DNA of 64,000 nt, from NCBI GenBank assembly GCA_963819715.1, contig CAWFXE010000001.1, positions 124,001 through 188,000 on the forward strand, written 5' to 3'. Numbering within the stretch: position 1 is the stretch's first letter; each line of letters starts with the position of its first letter. This document shows positions 8,815-18,106 of the stretch, in pieces. This DNA comes from DASUPK01 sp963819715. GTDB taxonomy: Bacteria > Actinomycetota > Thermoleophilia > Solirubrobacterales > 70-9. The notes beneath the pieces are model-generated. The model saw only the letters and a list, made by a program, of their open reading frames with translations, was not told the origin of the DNA and made no database searches. A program made the translations under genes and the position numbers.

Positions 8815-9924
8815 TCACGCGCTCAGCTCAAGGAAGCGGTCGAAGAGGTAGCGGGCGTCGTGGGGGCCGGGACCGGCCTCCGGGTGGTACTGGACCGTGC
8901 AGCCCGGGACGTCCTTCAGCACCAGGCCCTCGACCGTCCTGTCGTAGAGGTTGAGGTGAGACAGCTCGGCCTCGCCGAAGTCCGTCTGCCAGCTGACCGG
9001 TTCATCGCCCTCGATCGTCCGGTCGCCTCCCGGGCCGAGCACCGCGAACCCGTGGTTCTGAGAGGTGATGTCGATCCGGCCGGTCTCCAGGTCCTTGACC
9101 GGGTGATTTGCGCCCCGATGGCCGAAGGGCAGCTTGAAGGTCTCGAGGCCGACCGCCCGGCAGAGCAGCTGGTGGCCGAGGCAGATGCCGACGACCGGCT
9201 TCTTCCCCACCACGCCGCGGACGTTCTCGACGACGTAGTCGAGCGCTCCCGGGTCGCCTGGGCCGTTGGCGAGGAAGACGAGGTCCGGCTCACGCGCGAG
9301 CACCTCCTCGGTGGAGGTGTCGCAGGGAAGCAGCGTCACGCGGCAACCTCGCTCCTTCAGCTGGCGGATGATGGAGAGCTTGATGCCGGTGTCGATCCCG
9401 ACGACGTGGGGGCCGTCGCCCTCGATCTCCACTGGCTGATCCGGCGTGACCGTCTTGGCGAAGTCCGCTCCGTCCATCGAGGGCTCGGCGGCGACGCGAT
9501 CCCGGGCCTCGGACTCGGAGAGCTCCGCCGGGAAGATCCCGCCGCGCATCGCGCCCCGGTCGCGGATATGGCGAACGAGGGCGCGCGTGTCGATCCCGTC
9601 GATCGCCGGAACGCCGCAGTCGCGCAGCCAGTCGAGCCAGCCACCCTCGGCGGTGGCCGCGTCCTCGCCGTTCTTGCCCTCGCGCATGATCACGCCGCGG
9701 GCCTGGACGCGCTCGGACTCCATCGCGTCACCGGAGACTCCGTAGTTGCCGACCAGCGGATAGGTGAAGGTGATGATCTGGCCCGCGTAGGAGGGATCGG
9801 TGACGGCCTCCTGGTAGCCGGTCATGGAGGTGTTGAAGACCACCTCGCCGGTCATGGCGCCCTCCGAGCCGAGCAGCTCGCCGTCGAGGCGGGTGCCGTC
9901 CTCCAGCAGGACGTACCCGCTCAC
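8815..9924 (-). CDS. carA: Carbamoyl-phosphate synthase small (glutaminase) subunit
   Basis: Hydrolyses glutamine and channels ammonia to CarB. The 369-residue protein has the N-terminal CarA domain (GEVVFNTSMTGYQEAVTDPS) and a class I glutamine amidotransferase domain with the nucleophile in GICLGHQLLC, the second strand motif FGHRGANHPV, and the His-Glu pair in VQYHPEAGPGPHD. Its ATG overlaps the stop of the isochorismatase-fold gene upstream by four bases. Confidence 0.97.
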   Translation of the reverse strand: MSGYVLLEDGTRLDGELLGSEGAMTGEVVFNTSMTGYQEAVTDPSYAGQIITFTYPLVGNYGVSGDAMESERVQARGVIMREGKNGEDAATAEGGWLDWLRDCGVPAIDGIDTRALVRHIRDRGAMRGGIFPAELSESEARDRVAAEPSMDGADFAKTVTPDQPVEIEGDGPHVVGIDTGIKLSIIRQLKERGCRVTLLPCDTSTEEVLAREPDLVFLANGPGDPGALDYVVENVRGVVGKKPVVGICLGHQLLCRAVGLETFKLPFGHRGANHPVKDLETGRIDITSQNHGFAVLGPGGDRTIEGDEPVSWQTDFGEAELSHLNLYDRTVEGLVLKDVPGCTVQYHPEAGPGPHDARYLFDRFLELSA

Positions 9925-10511
9925 GTCACCTTCTCCCTCGTCTTGGGGATGGCTCCGTGGTTCGGCGCGTACTCGAGGATCAGCTTCTGGACGGTCTTGA
10001 ACTCGTCGGTGCCCGCCCGTCCGAGCAGCTCGAAGAGCGCCGTCTCGACGCTCGTGAGGACGGCGCCGGCTCGCTCCATCTTGTGCAGACCGATCCGCTT
10101 GTTCTCCTCGGTGCGCGAGCCGACCGCGTCCTCGGCCACCTGGACCTCGGTGCCGTCCTCGAGGAGGTCGAGAACGGTCTGGTTGACGCAGACGTGGGTC
10201 TCGATGCCGCAGACGAGCGCCTGGTCGCGGCCGGCGAGGTCGAATCCATCGGCGTCCGCGGCCGAGAAGACGACCTTCTCGAGCGGTCGCGTGTCCTCCG
10301 GCAGGTGCTCCGCGACCTCCGGAGCCGTGTCCCCCAGGCCCTTCGGGTACTGCTCGGTGACGACGATCGGGATCCCGATCGCTTCCGCGCCCTCGATCAG
10401 CGTGGCCGTCGCCTTCGCCACCCGCTCGAAGTCCGGGATCGCCTTCCGAAATCCCTCCTGGACGTCGACGACGACCAGAGCGGTGCGATCGCGGTCGAGC
10501 TTGCCGTTCAA
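9921..10511 (-). CDS. Isochorismatase-fold cysteine hydrolase embedded in the pyr operon
   Basis: A 196-residue member of the isochorismatase-like amidohydrolases. The catalytic triad is visible: Asp in ALVVVDVQEGF, Lys in PLEKVVFSA and Cys in VCGIETHVCVNQT, with the EQYPKGLG segment seen in the ISOC/YcaC branch. It overlaps pyrC upstream and carA downstream by four bases each, so it is translated as part of the operon. The substrate is unknown. Relatives include the ureidoacrylate hydrolase RutB and N-carbamoylsarcosine amidase, so hydrolysis of a carbamoyl or ureido compound is an inference from context only. Confidence 0.88.
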   Translation of the reverse strand: MNGKLDRDRTALVVVDVQEGFRKAIPDFERVAKATATLIEGAEAIGIPIVVTEQYPKGLGDTAPEVAEHLPEDTRPLEKVVFSAADADGFDLAGRDQALVCGIETHVCVNQTVLDLLEDGTEVQVAEDAVGSRTEENKRIGLHKMERAGAVLTSVETALFELLGRAGTDEFKTVQKLILEYAPNHGAIPKTREKVT

Positions 10512-11883
10512 GAGGCCACCCCGAGCGCGAAGCTGCGCTGGCGGAACGCGACCCGGCCGGCCGCGACCGTCATCAGGACCCGCCCGGTCAGCTCCCGGCC
10601 CCCGAAGCAGTTGTTGTAGGAGCGGCTCTCGTAGCCGTCCTCGCCCACCGTCCAGGTGAGGTCCTGATCGACCAGCGCGATGTTCGCGACCGCGCCCTTC
10701 TCCAGTCGAGGCGCGTCGATCCCGAAGGGCTCGCCGCCGCTCCCCATCCGCTCCACCAGAAGCTCCAGGGGCAGGACGCCGGGCAGCACCAGGTCCGTGT
10801 AGAGCGCGGCGAAGGCTGTCTCCAATCCGGTCACGCCCATCGCCGCCTCCTCGAAGGGCACCTCCTTCTCCTCCGACGCGTGCGGGGCGTGGTCGGTGGC
10901 TACGCAGTCGATGGTCCCGTCGCGGAGCCCATCGATCAGCGCCTGGCGGTCGTCCTCGGTGCGGAGCGGCGGGTTCATCTTGAAGCGCGCGTCGAGGCTG
11001 CGGACCGCCTCGTCGGTCAGGGTCAGGTGATGCGGGCTCGCCTCGCAGGTGACCTGGACCCCGGCAGCCTTGGCCCGGGCGATCTCCTCCACCGAGGCCC
11101 GCGCCGAGAGGTGCTGCACGTGGACCCGCGCTCCCTCATATAGGGCGAGCGAGCAGTTGCGGGCGATCATGGTCGACTCGGAGACCGCCGGCACGCCCGC
11201 CATCCCGAGCACGGCGGAGACCTCCCCCTCGTTCATGACGCCGCCGGCCGAGAGGTCCGGGTCCTCCTCGTGCAGCGCGATCACGCCCCCGGCGAGTCGC
11301 TGGTACTGGAGCGCGCGACGCAGCACCCGGGCGTTGGAGATCGGCAGACCGTCGTCCGAGAAGCCGATCGCGCCGACGTCGGCGAGCTCGGCCATCTCGG
11401 TGAGCTCCCTGCCCTCCATCCCCCGGGTGACGTTGGCGACGAAGCCGACCGGAATCGATGCCTCCCGCTCGGCGCGGTCCCGGACAGAGCCGAGCACCGA
11501 CGCCGAGTCGATCGGCGGCGAGGTGTTGGCCATCGCGATCACCGCGCAGTAGCCGCCGGCGGCCGCCGATCGAGTCCCGGTCTCGAGGTCCTCCTTGTGC
11601 TCCTGGCCCGGAACCCGGAAGTGGACGTGCGGGTCGACGAACGCGGGCAGGGCCAGCAGGCCCTCGCCGTCGACAACCTCGGCCCCATCGACGTTGGCCG
11701 CGCTCCCGGCCTCCGCGATCTCCGCGATCTCACCGCCGCGAACGACCAGGTCCTTCGGGCCGTCGAGGCCCGTTCGCGGATCGAGCAGGCGCGCGCCCTT
11801 GATGAGGAGGTTCGCGCCCTCGCCCGGGCGTGAGATCAGCTTGGGCGCCACGGCACCGCCGTCGGATCCGTTCTCGGTGACGT

Positions 11884-11887
<4 letters not shown>
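10508..11887 (-). CDS. pyrC: Dihydroorotase
   Basis: Cyclises N-carbamoyl-L-aspartate to dihydroorotate. The 459-residue amidohydrolase has the zinc-binding DPHVHFRVPGQEHKEDLETG motif at about residues 86-105, VQHLSARASVEEIARAK, the metal-ligand segment CEASPHHLTLTD and the ATDHAPHASEEK motif with its catalytic Asp. It carries about 25 extra residues before the LLIKGARLLDP start of the conserved domain; a GTG/ATG inside that stretch cannot be excluded. It overlaps pyrB by four bases. Confidence 0.96.
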
Positions 11888-12839
<952 letters not shown>

Positions 12840-12843
<4 letters not shown>

Positions 12844-13400
12844 GCGTCCTCCTTCACCGTCGCCGGGGTGATCGCCACCTCGTCGACGCCGTCAGTCTCC
12901 TCGAGCCGCACGTTCACCCGCTCGCCCGGCGCGGTCGGCAGGTTCTTGCCGACGTAGTCCGGGCGGATCGGCAGCTCGCGGTGGCCACGGTCGGCCAGCA
13001 CCGCCAGCTGGACCCGGGCGGGGCGGCCGTAGTCGAAGAGCGCGTCGATCGCGGCTCGGACCGTGCGGCCCGTGTAGAGCACGTCGTCGACGAGGACGAT
13101 CGTGCGGCCGGCGAGGTCGAAGTCGAGATGGGAGTCGTGGACGACCGGGGCGTCGCGGGGCTCGCGGCGCTCTATGTCGTCCCGGTAGAAGGAGATGTCG
13201 ATGTCCCCGAGCGGGACCTCGGTGCCCGAGAGCTCACCCACGAGGGTGTGCACGCGGCGGCAGATGACGGCGCCGCGCGTGTGGATGCCGACCAGCGCCA
13301 GCCGATCCGAGTCCTCATTCTTCTCGACGATCTCGTGGGCGATACGGACCAGCGTCCGCCGCAAATCGTCGTGATCGAGCACGACGTTCTCGTCGCTCAT
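12840..13400 (-). CDS. pyrR: PyrR regulator / uracil phosphoribosyltransferase
   Basis: RNA-binding regulator of pyr genes that responds to UMP and can also make UMP from uracil and PRPP. The 186-residue protein has the PRPP motif TIVLVDDVLYTGRTVRAAID, the VGIHTRGAVICRRV segment and a basic face expected for RNA binding. The ATG at 13400 was chosen because a perfect AAGGAG lies seven bases upstream, inside a PyrR-binding loop; a longer reading (MRPGRSSS...) would start within that loop. First gene of the pyr operon. Confidence 0.96.
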
Positions 13401-13407
13401 GCTGCTG

Positions 13408-13441
13408 CTCCTTCCCGGCCTCACCGGACCGTGGTTAAAGG
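13408..13441 (-). promoter_or_regulatory. PyrR-binding loop covering the pyrR Shine-Dalgarno
   Basis: The leader reads, on the minus strand, CCTTTAACCAC then GGTCCGGTGAGGCCGG then GAAGGAG. It has the conserved PyrR target features: a lower stem (CCTT/AAGG), a purine-rich internal bulge and a hairpin with the GTCCnGTGAGGC loop. The AAGGAG that closes the stem is also the ribosome-binding site of pyrR, so PyrR-UMP binding should block translation, as in Mycobacterium. No terminator hairpin is present, which argues against the Bacillus-type attenuation. Confidence 0.82.
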
Positions 13442-13509
13442 GGCTTGCCGCGCCAGCGTAGCAGCGGGGTGTGACGATCTCCGACCATGATGTCGCAGCT
13501 TGCGGGTTG

Positions 13510-14493
13510 TCAGTCGCCGGCGGGCGCGGGCCCGGCCAGCGGCTCGGGGCGCTGCCTCGCCCCCTCCTGGATCAACTCAGGATCGCCCCGCTCGGGGAAT
13601 GGGATCTCGATCAGGTCGAAGTCGCGCGGCGCGAAGGTGTTCGGGAAGGCATCCCGCGCCTCTTTGAGCACGGCGGAGACGTTGTAGCGCGAGGAGACGT
13701 GGACGATCGCCAGCATGTGGACCTCCGCGCCGGCTGCGAGCTGGGCCGCGTCGCGCGCGGTCGAGTGGCCCGTATCCGCGGCACGCGCCGACTCCTCAAT
13801 CGCGAAGGTGCCGTCGTGGATCAGCAGCTGGGCGGCGTGAGCCGCGATGCGGGTCATCTCGCAGGGAGCGGTATCACCGGTAATCACGATCTTGCGCCCT
13901 GCGCGAGCCTCGCCGAGCACCTGCTCCGGCCGCACCTCCGAGCCGTCCACCGAGACGGTATGGCCGCGCTGCAGGCGCCCGAAGTCCCGGTCGTCGGTGA
14001 TTCCGAGACCGCGCGCCGCGTCCACGTCGAAGCGGCCCGGTCGCTCCGGCTCGACGTACGCGTAGCCGAGCGCCTTCATCCGGTGCTCGACCGCGAAGGC
14101 GCTCATCTCGAAACCGTCGTGCTCGATCCCGTCCCCCGGCTCGAGCTCCACGAGCTCGACCTCGTAGCGGAGCCGGCCGAAGATCCGGCGCAGGGACTCG
14201 AACAGGTCGTGGAGCCCTGGGGGCCCGACGATCCGCAGCGGCGCCTGCCGCTCCATCAGGTCGTAGGTCTTGAGCAGGCCCGGCAGCCCGAGGTAGTGGT
14301 CGGCATGGAAGTGCGTGATGTAGATGTCGTCGACCTGGACAAGCCCGGTCGAGTTGATCATCTGCCGCTGGGCTCCCTCCCCCGCGTCCACAAGGATCCG
14401 GCTGCCGCCCGCGCGGATCAGCACGCAGGCGGTAGCCCTCCGCGCAGAGGGCACGGAGCCGCCTGTGCCGAGAAAGACGACCGAGAGGTCCAT
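13510..14493 (-). CDS. rnz: Ribonuclease Z (tRNase Z)
   Basis: Endonuclease that removes 3' trailers from tRNA precursors. The 327-residue metallo-beta-lactamase-fold protein has MDLSVVFLGTGGSVPSARR at the start, the zinc motif THFHADHYLGLPGL, ITGDTAP and the C-terminal VHVSSRYN region with ERGDPELI. The start MDLSVVF at 14493 fits the family; an upstream in-frame start would add 19 unrelated residues. It lies just downstream of the divergent tRNA-Arg gene. It ends 68 bases before the start of the pyrR leader. Confidence 0.94.
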   Translation of the reverse strand: MDLSVVFLGTGGSVPSARRATACVLIRAGGSRILVDAGEGAQRQMINSTGLVQVDDIYITHFHADHYLGLPGLLKTYDLMERQAPLRIVGPPGLHDLFESLRRIFGRLRYEVELVELEPGDGIEHDGFEMSAFAVEHRMKALGYAYVEPERPGRFDVDAARGLGITDDRDFGRLQRGHTVSVDGSEVRPEQVLGEARAGRKIVITGDTAPCEMTRIAAHAAQLLIHDGTFAIEESARAADTGHSTARDAAQLAAGAEVHMLAIVHVSSRYNVSAVLKEARDAFPNTFAPRDFDLIEIPFPERGDPELIQEGARQRPEPLAGPAPAGD

Positions 14494-14567
14494 GAGCGCA
14501 AGCCTAGGGGCGACAGTCGGCCCGGGCGGGCGCGCCCTCCCGCACCGCACCTAGACTTGACCCTCTC

Positions 14568-14641
14568 GCGCCCGTAGCTCAGCTGGATAGAGCGTCCGCC
14601 TCCGGAGCGGAAGGCCGCAGGTTCGAATCCTGCCGGGCGCG
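14568..14641 (+). tRNA. tRNA-Arg (anticodon CCG)
   Basis: A full cloverleaf can be drawn: acceptor GCGCCCG/CGGGCGC, D-arm GCTC...GAGC, anticodon arm TCCGC-CTCCGGA-GCGGA with anticodon CCG, T-arm GCAGG-TTCGAAT-CCTGC, discriminator G. No CCA is encoded. It reads the arginine codon CGG, which is common in this GC-rich genome. Confidence 0.97.
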
Positions 14642-14651
14642 CTGGCGCTGC

Positions 14652-15116
14652 TCAGACGATGCAGACGTTGCTCACGTGAAGCTCGACGTGAGCGAACTTG
14701 TGGCGGCGGACCCGGATGCGCTGCGTCTCTCCCTGCATGCACGGCGCGATCACCGATGAGGCCTGCGCCGCCAGCGGGCACACCGTCTGCGGTGTCGGCT
14801 CGCAGGTCGGCGGGTTCCGCGGCACCGAGCTCACGTCGTAGAGGCCTCTTTTCAGGGGGATCCTGAAGTGGCCGTCACTTGCCGCCTGCCTCGCCACCTG
14901 GGCACCATCGCTGGCTCGCGCCACGGTGACCGTCACGGGGCCGGTGTATGTGGGCGCCGGGGGAGGCGGCTCGGCGCAGGCGCCGGAACATGTTGAATTG
15001 AGCACGACGCCCTTCACTCCCGCCGGCTTGTGGCTATGACGCTTCTTCGCGTCAGCTTGCCCAACGGCAAACGCGATTGCGCTCAGCAGAACCAGCGCTG
15101 TGATCAGTTTCCGCAC
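14652..15116 (-). CDS. Secreted hypothetical protein
   Basis: A 154-residue protein with a clear Sec signal peptide (MRKLITALVLLSAIAFAVG, cleavage near AQADA) followed at once by a basic stretch AKKRHSHK. The mature part has six cysteines that could form disulfides (two in NSTCSGACAEPP) and a carboxypeptidase-regulatory-like beta segment (VTVTVARASDGAQVARQA ... GLYDVSS), as seen in extracellular adhesion or sensing domains. No enzyme motif is seen. It lies between tRNA-Arg and the MoaD-like gene, all independently oriented or spaced; function unknown. Confidence 0.75.
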   Translation of the reverse strand: MRKLITALVLLSAIAFAVGQADAKKRHSHKPAGVKGVVLNSTCSGACAEPPPPAPTYTGPVTVTVARASDGAQVARQAASDGHFRIPLKRGLYDVSSVPRNPPTCEPTPQTVCPLAAQASSVIAPCMQGETQRIRVRRHKFAHVELHVSNVCIV

Positions 15117-15161
15117 TGCCGGTCTCTACCCGGCCGCGCGGTTGGCGAATCCCCGACGGCG

Positions 15162-15434
15162 TCAGCCGCCGGCCACCGCGGGCAGGATCGTGACCTCGTC
15201 GCCGTCGGTGACCGCCGTGTCGAGACCGTCCTGGAACCGGATGTCCTCTCCGGAGACGTAGACGTTCACGAACCGGCGTAGGTCCCCGTCCTGGGTGATC
15301 CTCTCGCGCAGGCCGTCGTGCTGGTCGAAAACGGCGTCGAGCGCCTCCCCCACGGTCGATCCCTCGACCTCGATCTCGCCGTCACCGCCGGTGGCGGCGC
15401 GCAGCTGGGCTGGGATCTTCACGGTGACGCTCAT
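15162..15434 (-). CDS. MoaD/ThiS-family sulfur-carrier protein
   Basis: A 90-residue beta-grasp protein ending in the exposed diglycine VAGG, which in MoaD, ThiS and CysO is adenylated and converted to a thiocarboxylate. The segments VGEALDAVFDQHDGLRERI and RFVNVYVSGEDIRF, and GDEVTILPAVAGG at the end, match the family. It starts 19 bases after the threonine-synthase-like gene on the same transcript, behind a SAM-I riboswitch. This pairing suggests a sulfur donor for a PLP enzyme, like CysO for CysM in Mycobacterium, rather than molybdopterin synthesis; inference. Confidence 0.88.
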   Translation of the reverse strand: MSVTVKIPAQLRAATGGDGEIEVEGSTVGEALDAVFDQHDGLRERITQDGDLRRFVNVYVSGEDIRFQDGLDTAVTDGDEVTILPAVAGG

Positions 15435-15453
15435 CGGGCGAAGATCTTAGTCA

Positions 15454-16689
15454 TCAGGCCGAGGCGCCGACCCCTTCGAACTCGGTCTCGAAGGCGTCGA
15501 GGGTTGGCTCGATCTCGTGCATCCGGAAGGACTCGCGCGCGGCGTCGAGCGTCTTCAGGCCCTCGCCTGTGATGTAGGCGACGACTCGCTCATCCGAGCC
15601 GATCTTGCCGGCCTCGGCGAGCTTCGCGAGCACGCCGATCGTCACGCCGCCGGCGGTCTCCGTGAACACGCCTGTGGTCTCCGCCAGCAGCTTGATCGCG
15701 GCGCGGATCTCGTCGTCGTTCACCGACTCGATCTCGCCGCCGGTCTTCCTCGCCAGCTCGAGCGCGTAGGGGCCATCCGCCGGATCCCCGATCGCGAGGC
15801 TCTTCGCAATCGTGTCCGGCTTCCGCTCGGGCTTGCAGACGTCCCAGCCCTCCGCGAAGGCGGTCGCCACCGGTGAGCAGCCCTCGGGCTGGGCGCCGCT
15901 GAAGGTGGGCAGCTCGCCCTCGACGAGACCGACGCCGAGCCACTCGTTGATCCCCTTCGCAAGCTTGGTGAAGAGCGAACCCGAGGCGATCGGCCCGACG
16001 ATCCGGTCGGGCAGGTCCCAGCCGAGCTGCTCGATCGTCTCGAATGCGAGGGTCTTGGAGCCCTCCGAGTAGTACGGCCGCAGGTTGACGTTGACGAAGG
16101 CCCACGGATGTGTCTGGCTGAGCTCTGTGCAGAGCCGGTTGACGTCGTCGTAGGTGCCGCGGATCCCGACCAGATTGGTGCCGTAAATCCCCGTCGCCAG
16201 CAGCTTCTGCTCCTCGAGGTCGGCGGGAACGAAGACGTAGGAGTCGAGGCCAGCGGCGGCGGCGTGGGCCGCGACCGCGTTGGCGAGGTTCCCGGTGGAC
16301 GCGCAGGCGACTGTCTCGTAGCCGAGCTCCTTGGCCTTGGCGACCGCCACGGCGACCACCCGGTCCTTGAAGGAGTGGGTGGGATTGGCGGCGTCGTTCT
16401 TGATCCAGAGCTCGCCGAGACCCAGCCGGTCGGCCAGCCGGTCGGCGCGAATCAGCGGCGTCAGCCCGGGCTCGAGCGGATCGCTCGGCCGCCCGTCGAA
16501 TGGCAGGAAGTCCGAATAGCGCCAGATGCCGCGAGATCCGGCCTGGATCTTGCGCCGCACCTCCTCGGCGTCCAGGGCCGAGAAGTCATAGAAGACCTCG
16601 AGCGGCCCGAAGCACTGCTCACAGACGAAGAGGGCCTCGAGCGGATAGACCTGACCGCATTCCTTGCACTTGAGAGATTCGACTGCCAT
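15454..16689 (-). CDS. thrC: Threonine-synthase-like PLP enzyme with N-terminal zinc ribbon
   Basis: A 411-residue fold-type II PLP enzyme. Cys8, Cys11, Cys23 and Cys26 (KCKECGQ...FVCEQCFGPL) form a zinc ribbon. The PLP lysine lies in NPTHSFKDR (Lys108) and the phosphate-binding loop in CASTGNLANAVAAHAAAAG. By similarity it would convert O-phosphohomoserine to threonine. However, it is under a SAM-I riboswitch and followed by a MoaD-like sulfur carrier, so a sulfur amino-acid synthase role is a real alternative. The symbol reflects sequence family only. Confidence 0.85.
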   Translation of the reverse strand: MAVESLKCKECGQVYPLEALFVCEQCFGPLEVFYDFSALDAEEVRRKIQAGSRGIWRYSDFLPFDGRPSDPLEPGLTPLIRADRLADRLGLGELWIKNDAANPTHSFKDRVVAVAVAKAKELGYETVACASTGNLANAVAAHAAAAGLDSYVFVPADLEEQKLLATGIYGTNLVGIRGTYDDVNRLCTELSQTHPWAFVNVNLRPYYSEGSKTLAFETIEQLGWDLPDRIVGPIASGSLFTKLAKGINEWLGVGLVEGELPTFSGAQPEGCSPVATAFAEGWDVCKPERKPDTIAKSLAIGDPADGPYALELARKTGGEIESVNDDEIRAAIKLLAETTGVFTETAGGVTIGVLAKLAEAGKIGSDERVVAYITGEGLKTLDAARESFRMHEIEPTLDAFETEFEGVGASA

Positions 16690-16703
16690 CTGGCTCCTCT
16701 ACG

Positions 16704-16739
16704 AAAAAACCTCCGCCTGGTCTTTGTGGGCGGAGGTTC
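16704..16739 (-). terminator. Riboswitch-controlled intrinsic terminator
   Basis: On the minus strand AACCTCCGCC and GGCGGAGGTT form a 10-bp stem with a 16-base loop, followed by TTTTTT and then the thrC-like start codon 15 bases later. It lies directly downstream of the SAM-I aptamer and is the expected expression platform: terminator formed when SAM is bound. Confidence 0.88.
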
Positions 16740-16755
16740 CTGGAGGAATCTCTTC

Positions 16756-16871
16756 CCACATCTTCCAGGCACTTGGACAACACCTGCTGGAGTTGGCACC
16801 TTCCTCGGACCTAGATCCGAGGGGGTTGCCGGGGTTTCATCGGGCCAGTCCCTCCACCCCTCTTGATGTGG
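16756..16871 (-). ncRNA. SAM-I (S-box) riboswitch aptamer
   Basis: On the minus strand the highly conserved S-box core is present: P1 strand CCACATC, then AAGAGGGGTGGAGGGACTGG, CCCGATGAAACCCCGGCAACC, later AAGGTGCCAACTCCAGCAGG, and the closing P1 strand GATGTGG. P1 pairs perfectly over seven bases. A terminator follows at 16704-16739. Binding of S-adenosylmethionine should cause early termination and switch off the thrC-like/MoaD-like pair. Confidence 0.96.
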
Positions 16872-16888
16872 TGACTATGTGACTCAGG

Positions 16889-16894
16889 AATATA
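16889..16894 (-). promoter_or_regulatory. Possible -10 element for the SAM riboswitch transcript
   Basis: TATATT on the minus strand, about 18 bases upstream of the aptamer's first pairing strand, fits a sigma-70-type -10 hexamer. No good -35 hexamer is seen at 16-18 bases spacing, so the call is tentative. AT content rises locally around 16890-16930 against a very GC-rich background. Confidence 0.35.
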
Positions 16895-17017
16895 GCAACG
16901 CCCTGATTCCGCATTTACATGCATAAATCCGGGCACTTACGTGCGCTTGCCCCCCGCCGCCGCAGTACAGTGGAATGACCATGGAGATGGAAGCGACGAA
17001 CACGACGGGTCCGGAAG

Positions 17018-18022
17018 ATGCCGAACCTCCCTCGTCCCAGACTGCGCCGAACGCGCGCGGGCGAGCTCGTCGCGCCCCTTCCGCCTGAGCCTCAGACCCC
17101 CAGCGTCGAGGAGATCGCGGCCGAGGGCCTGCGCTGGATCAAGGTCGACCAGCCCGGCGCGCTCGAACAGTCCTGGCTGGAGGAGAACTTCGACTTCCAT
17201 GCCCTGGACTACGAGGACGTCCTCTCGCGCAACCAGCGACCGAAGATCGACATCTACGACGAGTACCTCTTCATCGTCCTCCAGTTCCCGATCTTCGACC
17301 GCAACGCGCGCCGGCTCGGCGCCGGCGAGCTCGACGTTTTCGTCGGCCCCGGTTTCCTGATCACGCTGCCGAATCAGCCGCTCCAGCCGGTCGAGTACCT
17401 GTTCGAGCGCTGCCGCCAGAAGGAGGAGATCCGCGAGCAGCTGTTCTCGCGCGGCTCCGGCTACCTGCTCTATCGCCTGGTCGACGATGGCTTCGACTAC
17501 TGCTTCCCGATGCTGCGGAAGATCGGCAACAAGCTGGACGTGCTCGAGGAGGAGATCTTCGAGGGCAGCTCCTCGGAGGAGATCGTGCGCGACATCTCCA
17601 ACGTGAAGCAGGAGATCATCAACTTCCGCAAGGTGATCCGCCCGCAGCGGCCGGTGCTCCGCGACCTGGAGAAGGTCAAGCAGCGCTACCTGGCGCCGGA
17701 CATGGACCTCGAGATCTACTTCGACGACATCGTCGACGCGCACGAGCGTATCTGGGACATGCTCGAGAACTACAAGGAGGTCGTGGAGGCGCTCGAAGAG
17801 ACCAACGAGTCGGTGATCTCCCACCGGGTCAACGACATCCTCCGCGTCCTCACCTCGATCAGCGTCATCGTCCTCCCCCTCACCCTGCTCGCCAGCATCT
17901 GGGGGATGAACGTCAAGGTGCCGGGCGAGGGCAACCTGACCGACTTCTACGTGATCGCGGGAGTGATGGTGATCCTGCTGGTCGGAATGGTGGCGTTCTT
18001 CCGCAAGCGCGGCTGGTTGTAG
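17018..18022 (+). CDS. corA: CorA-type magnesium/cobalt transporter
   Basis: Pentameric inner-membrane divalent-cation channel. The 334-residue protein has a long cytoplasmic alpha/beta domain, two long coiled helices (LDVLEEEIFEGSSSEEIVRD and following), and two C-terminal membrane segments: TSISVIVLPLTLLASIWGMN, carrying the GMN selectivity signature at about 296-298, and FYVIAGVMVILLVGMVAFF, ending with a basic RKRGWL. The GMN is followed by VKVPG where E. coli CorA has a similar periplasmic loop. It is a single gene; transcription diverges from the SAM riboswitch. Confidence 0.95.
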   Translation: MPNLPRPRLRRTRAGELVAPLPPEPQTPSVEEIAAEGLRWIKVDQPGALEQSWLEENFDFHALDYEDVLSRNQRPKIDIYDEYLFIVLQFPIFDRNARRLGAGELDVFVGPGFLITLPNQPLQPVEYLFERCRQKEEIREQLFSRGSGYLLYRLVDDGFDYCFPMLRKIGNKLDVLEEEIFEGSSSEEIVRDISNVKQEIINFRKVIRPQRPVLRDLEKVKQRYLAPDMDLEIYFDDIVDAHERIWDMLENYKEVVEALEETNESVISHRVNDILRVLTSISVIVLPLTLLASIWGMNVKVPGEGNLTDFYVIAGVMVILLVGMVAFFRKRGWL

Positions 18023-18055
18023 ATCCGGCGGCGGTCTTTGTGGCCGCCGTTAATG

Positions 18056-18090
18056 CTGGACCCGCCGCCCATCCGAGGCGGCGGGTCCAG
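18056..18090. terminator. Hairpin between convergent genes
   Basis: A 14-bp inverted repeat CTGGACCCGCCGCC / GGCGGCGGGTCCAG with a 7-base loop lies between the ends of corA and the convergent secreted-protein gene. There is no long T-run on either side, but position and stability suit a shared bidirectional terminator. Confidence 0.6.
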
Positions 18091-18106
18091 GTCAGTTCGA
18101 CCGTTG

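Noticed and set aside
6559..10659. A 1366-codon open frame on the plus strand opposite carB, carA and the isochorismatase-fold gene
   Set aside because: Composition artefact of GC-rich codons on the other strand. The minus-strand genes have strong motifs and the plus-strand product has none.
15162..15434. Molybdopterin synthase small subunit
   Set aside because: No other molybdenum-cofactor gene is near; the operon partner and SAM riboswitch point to sulfur metabolism.
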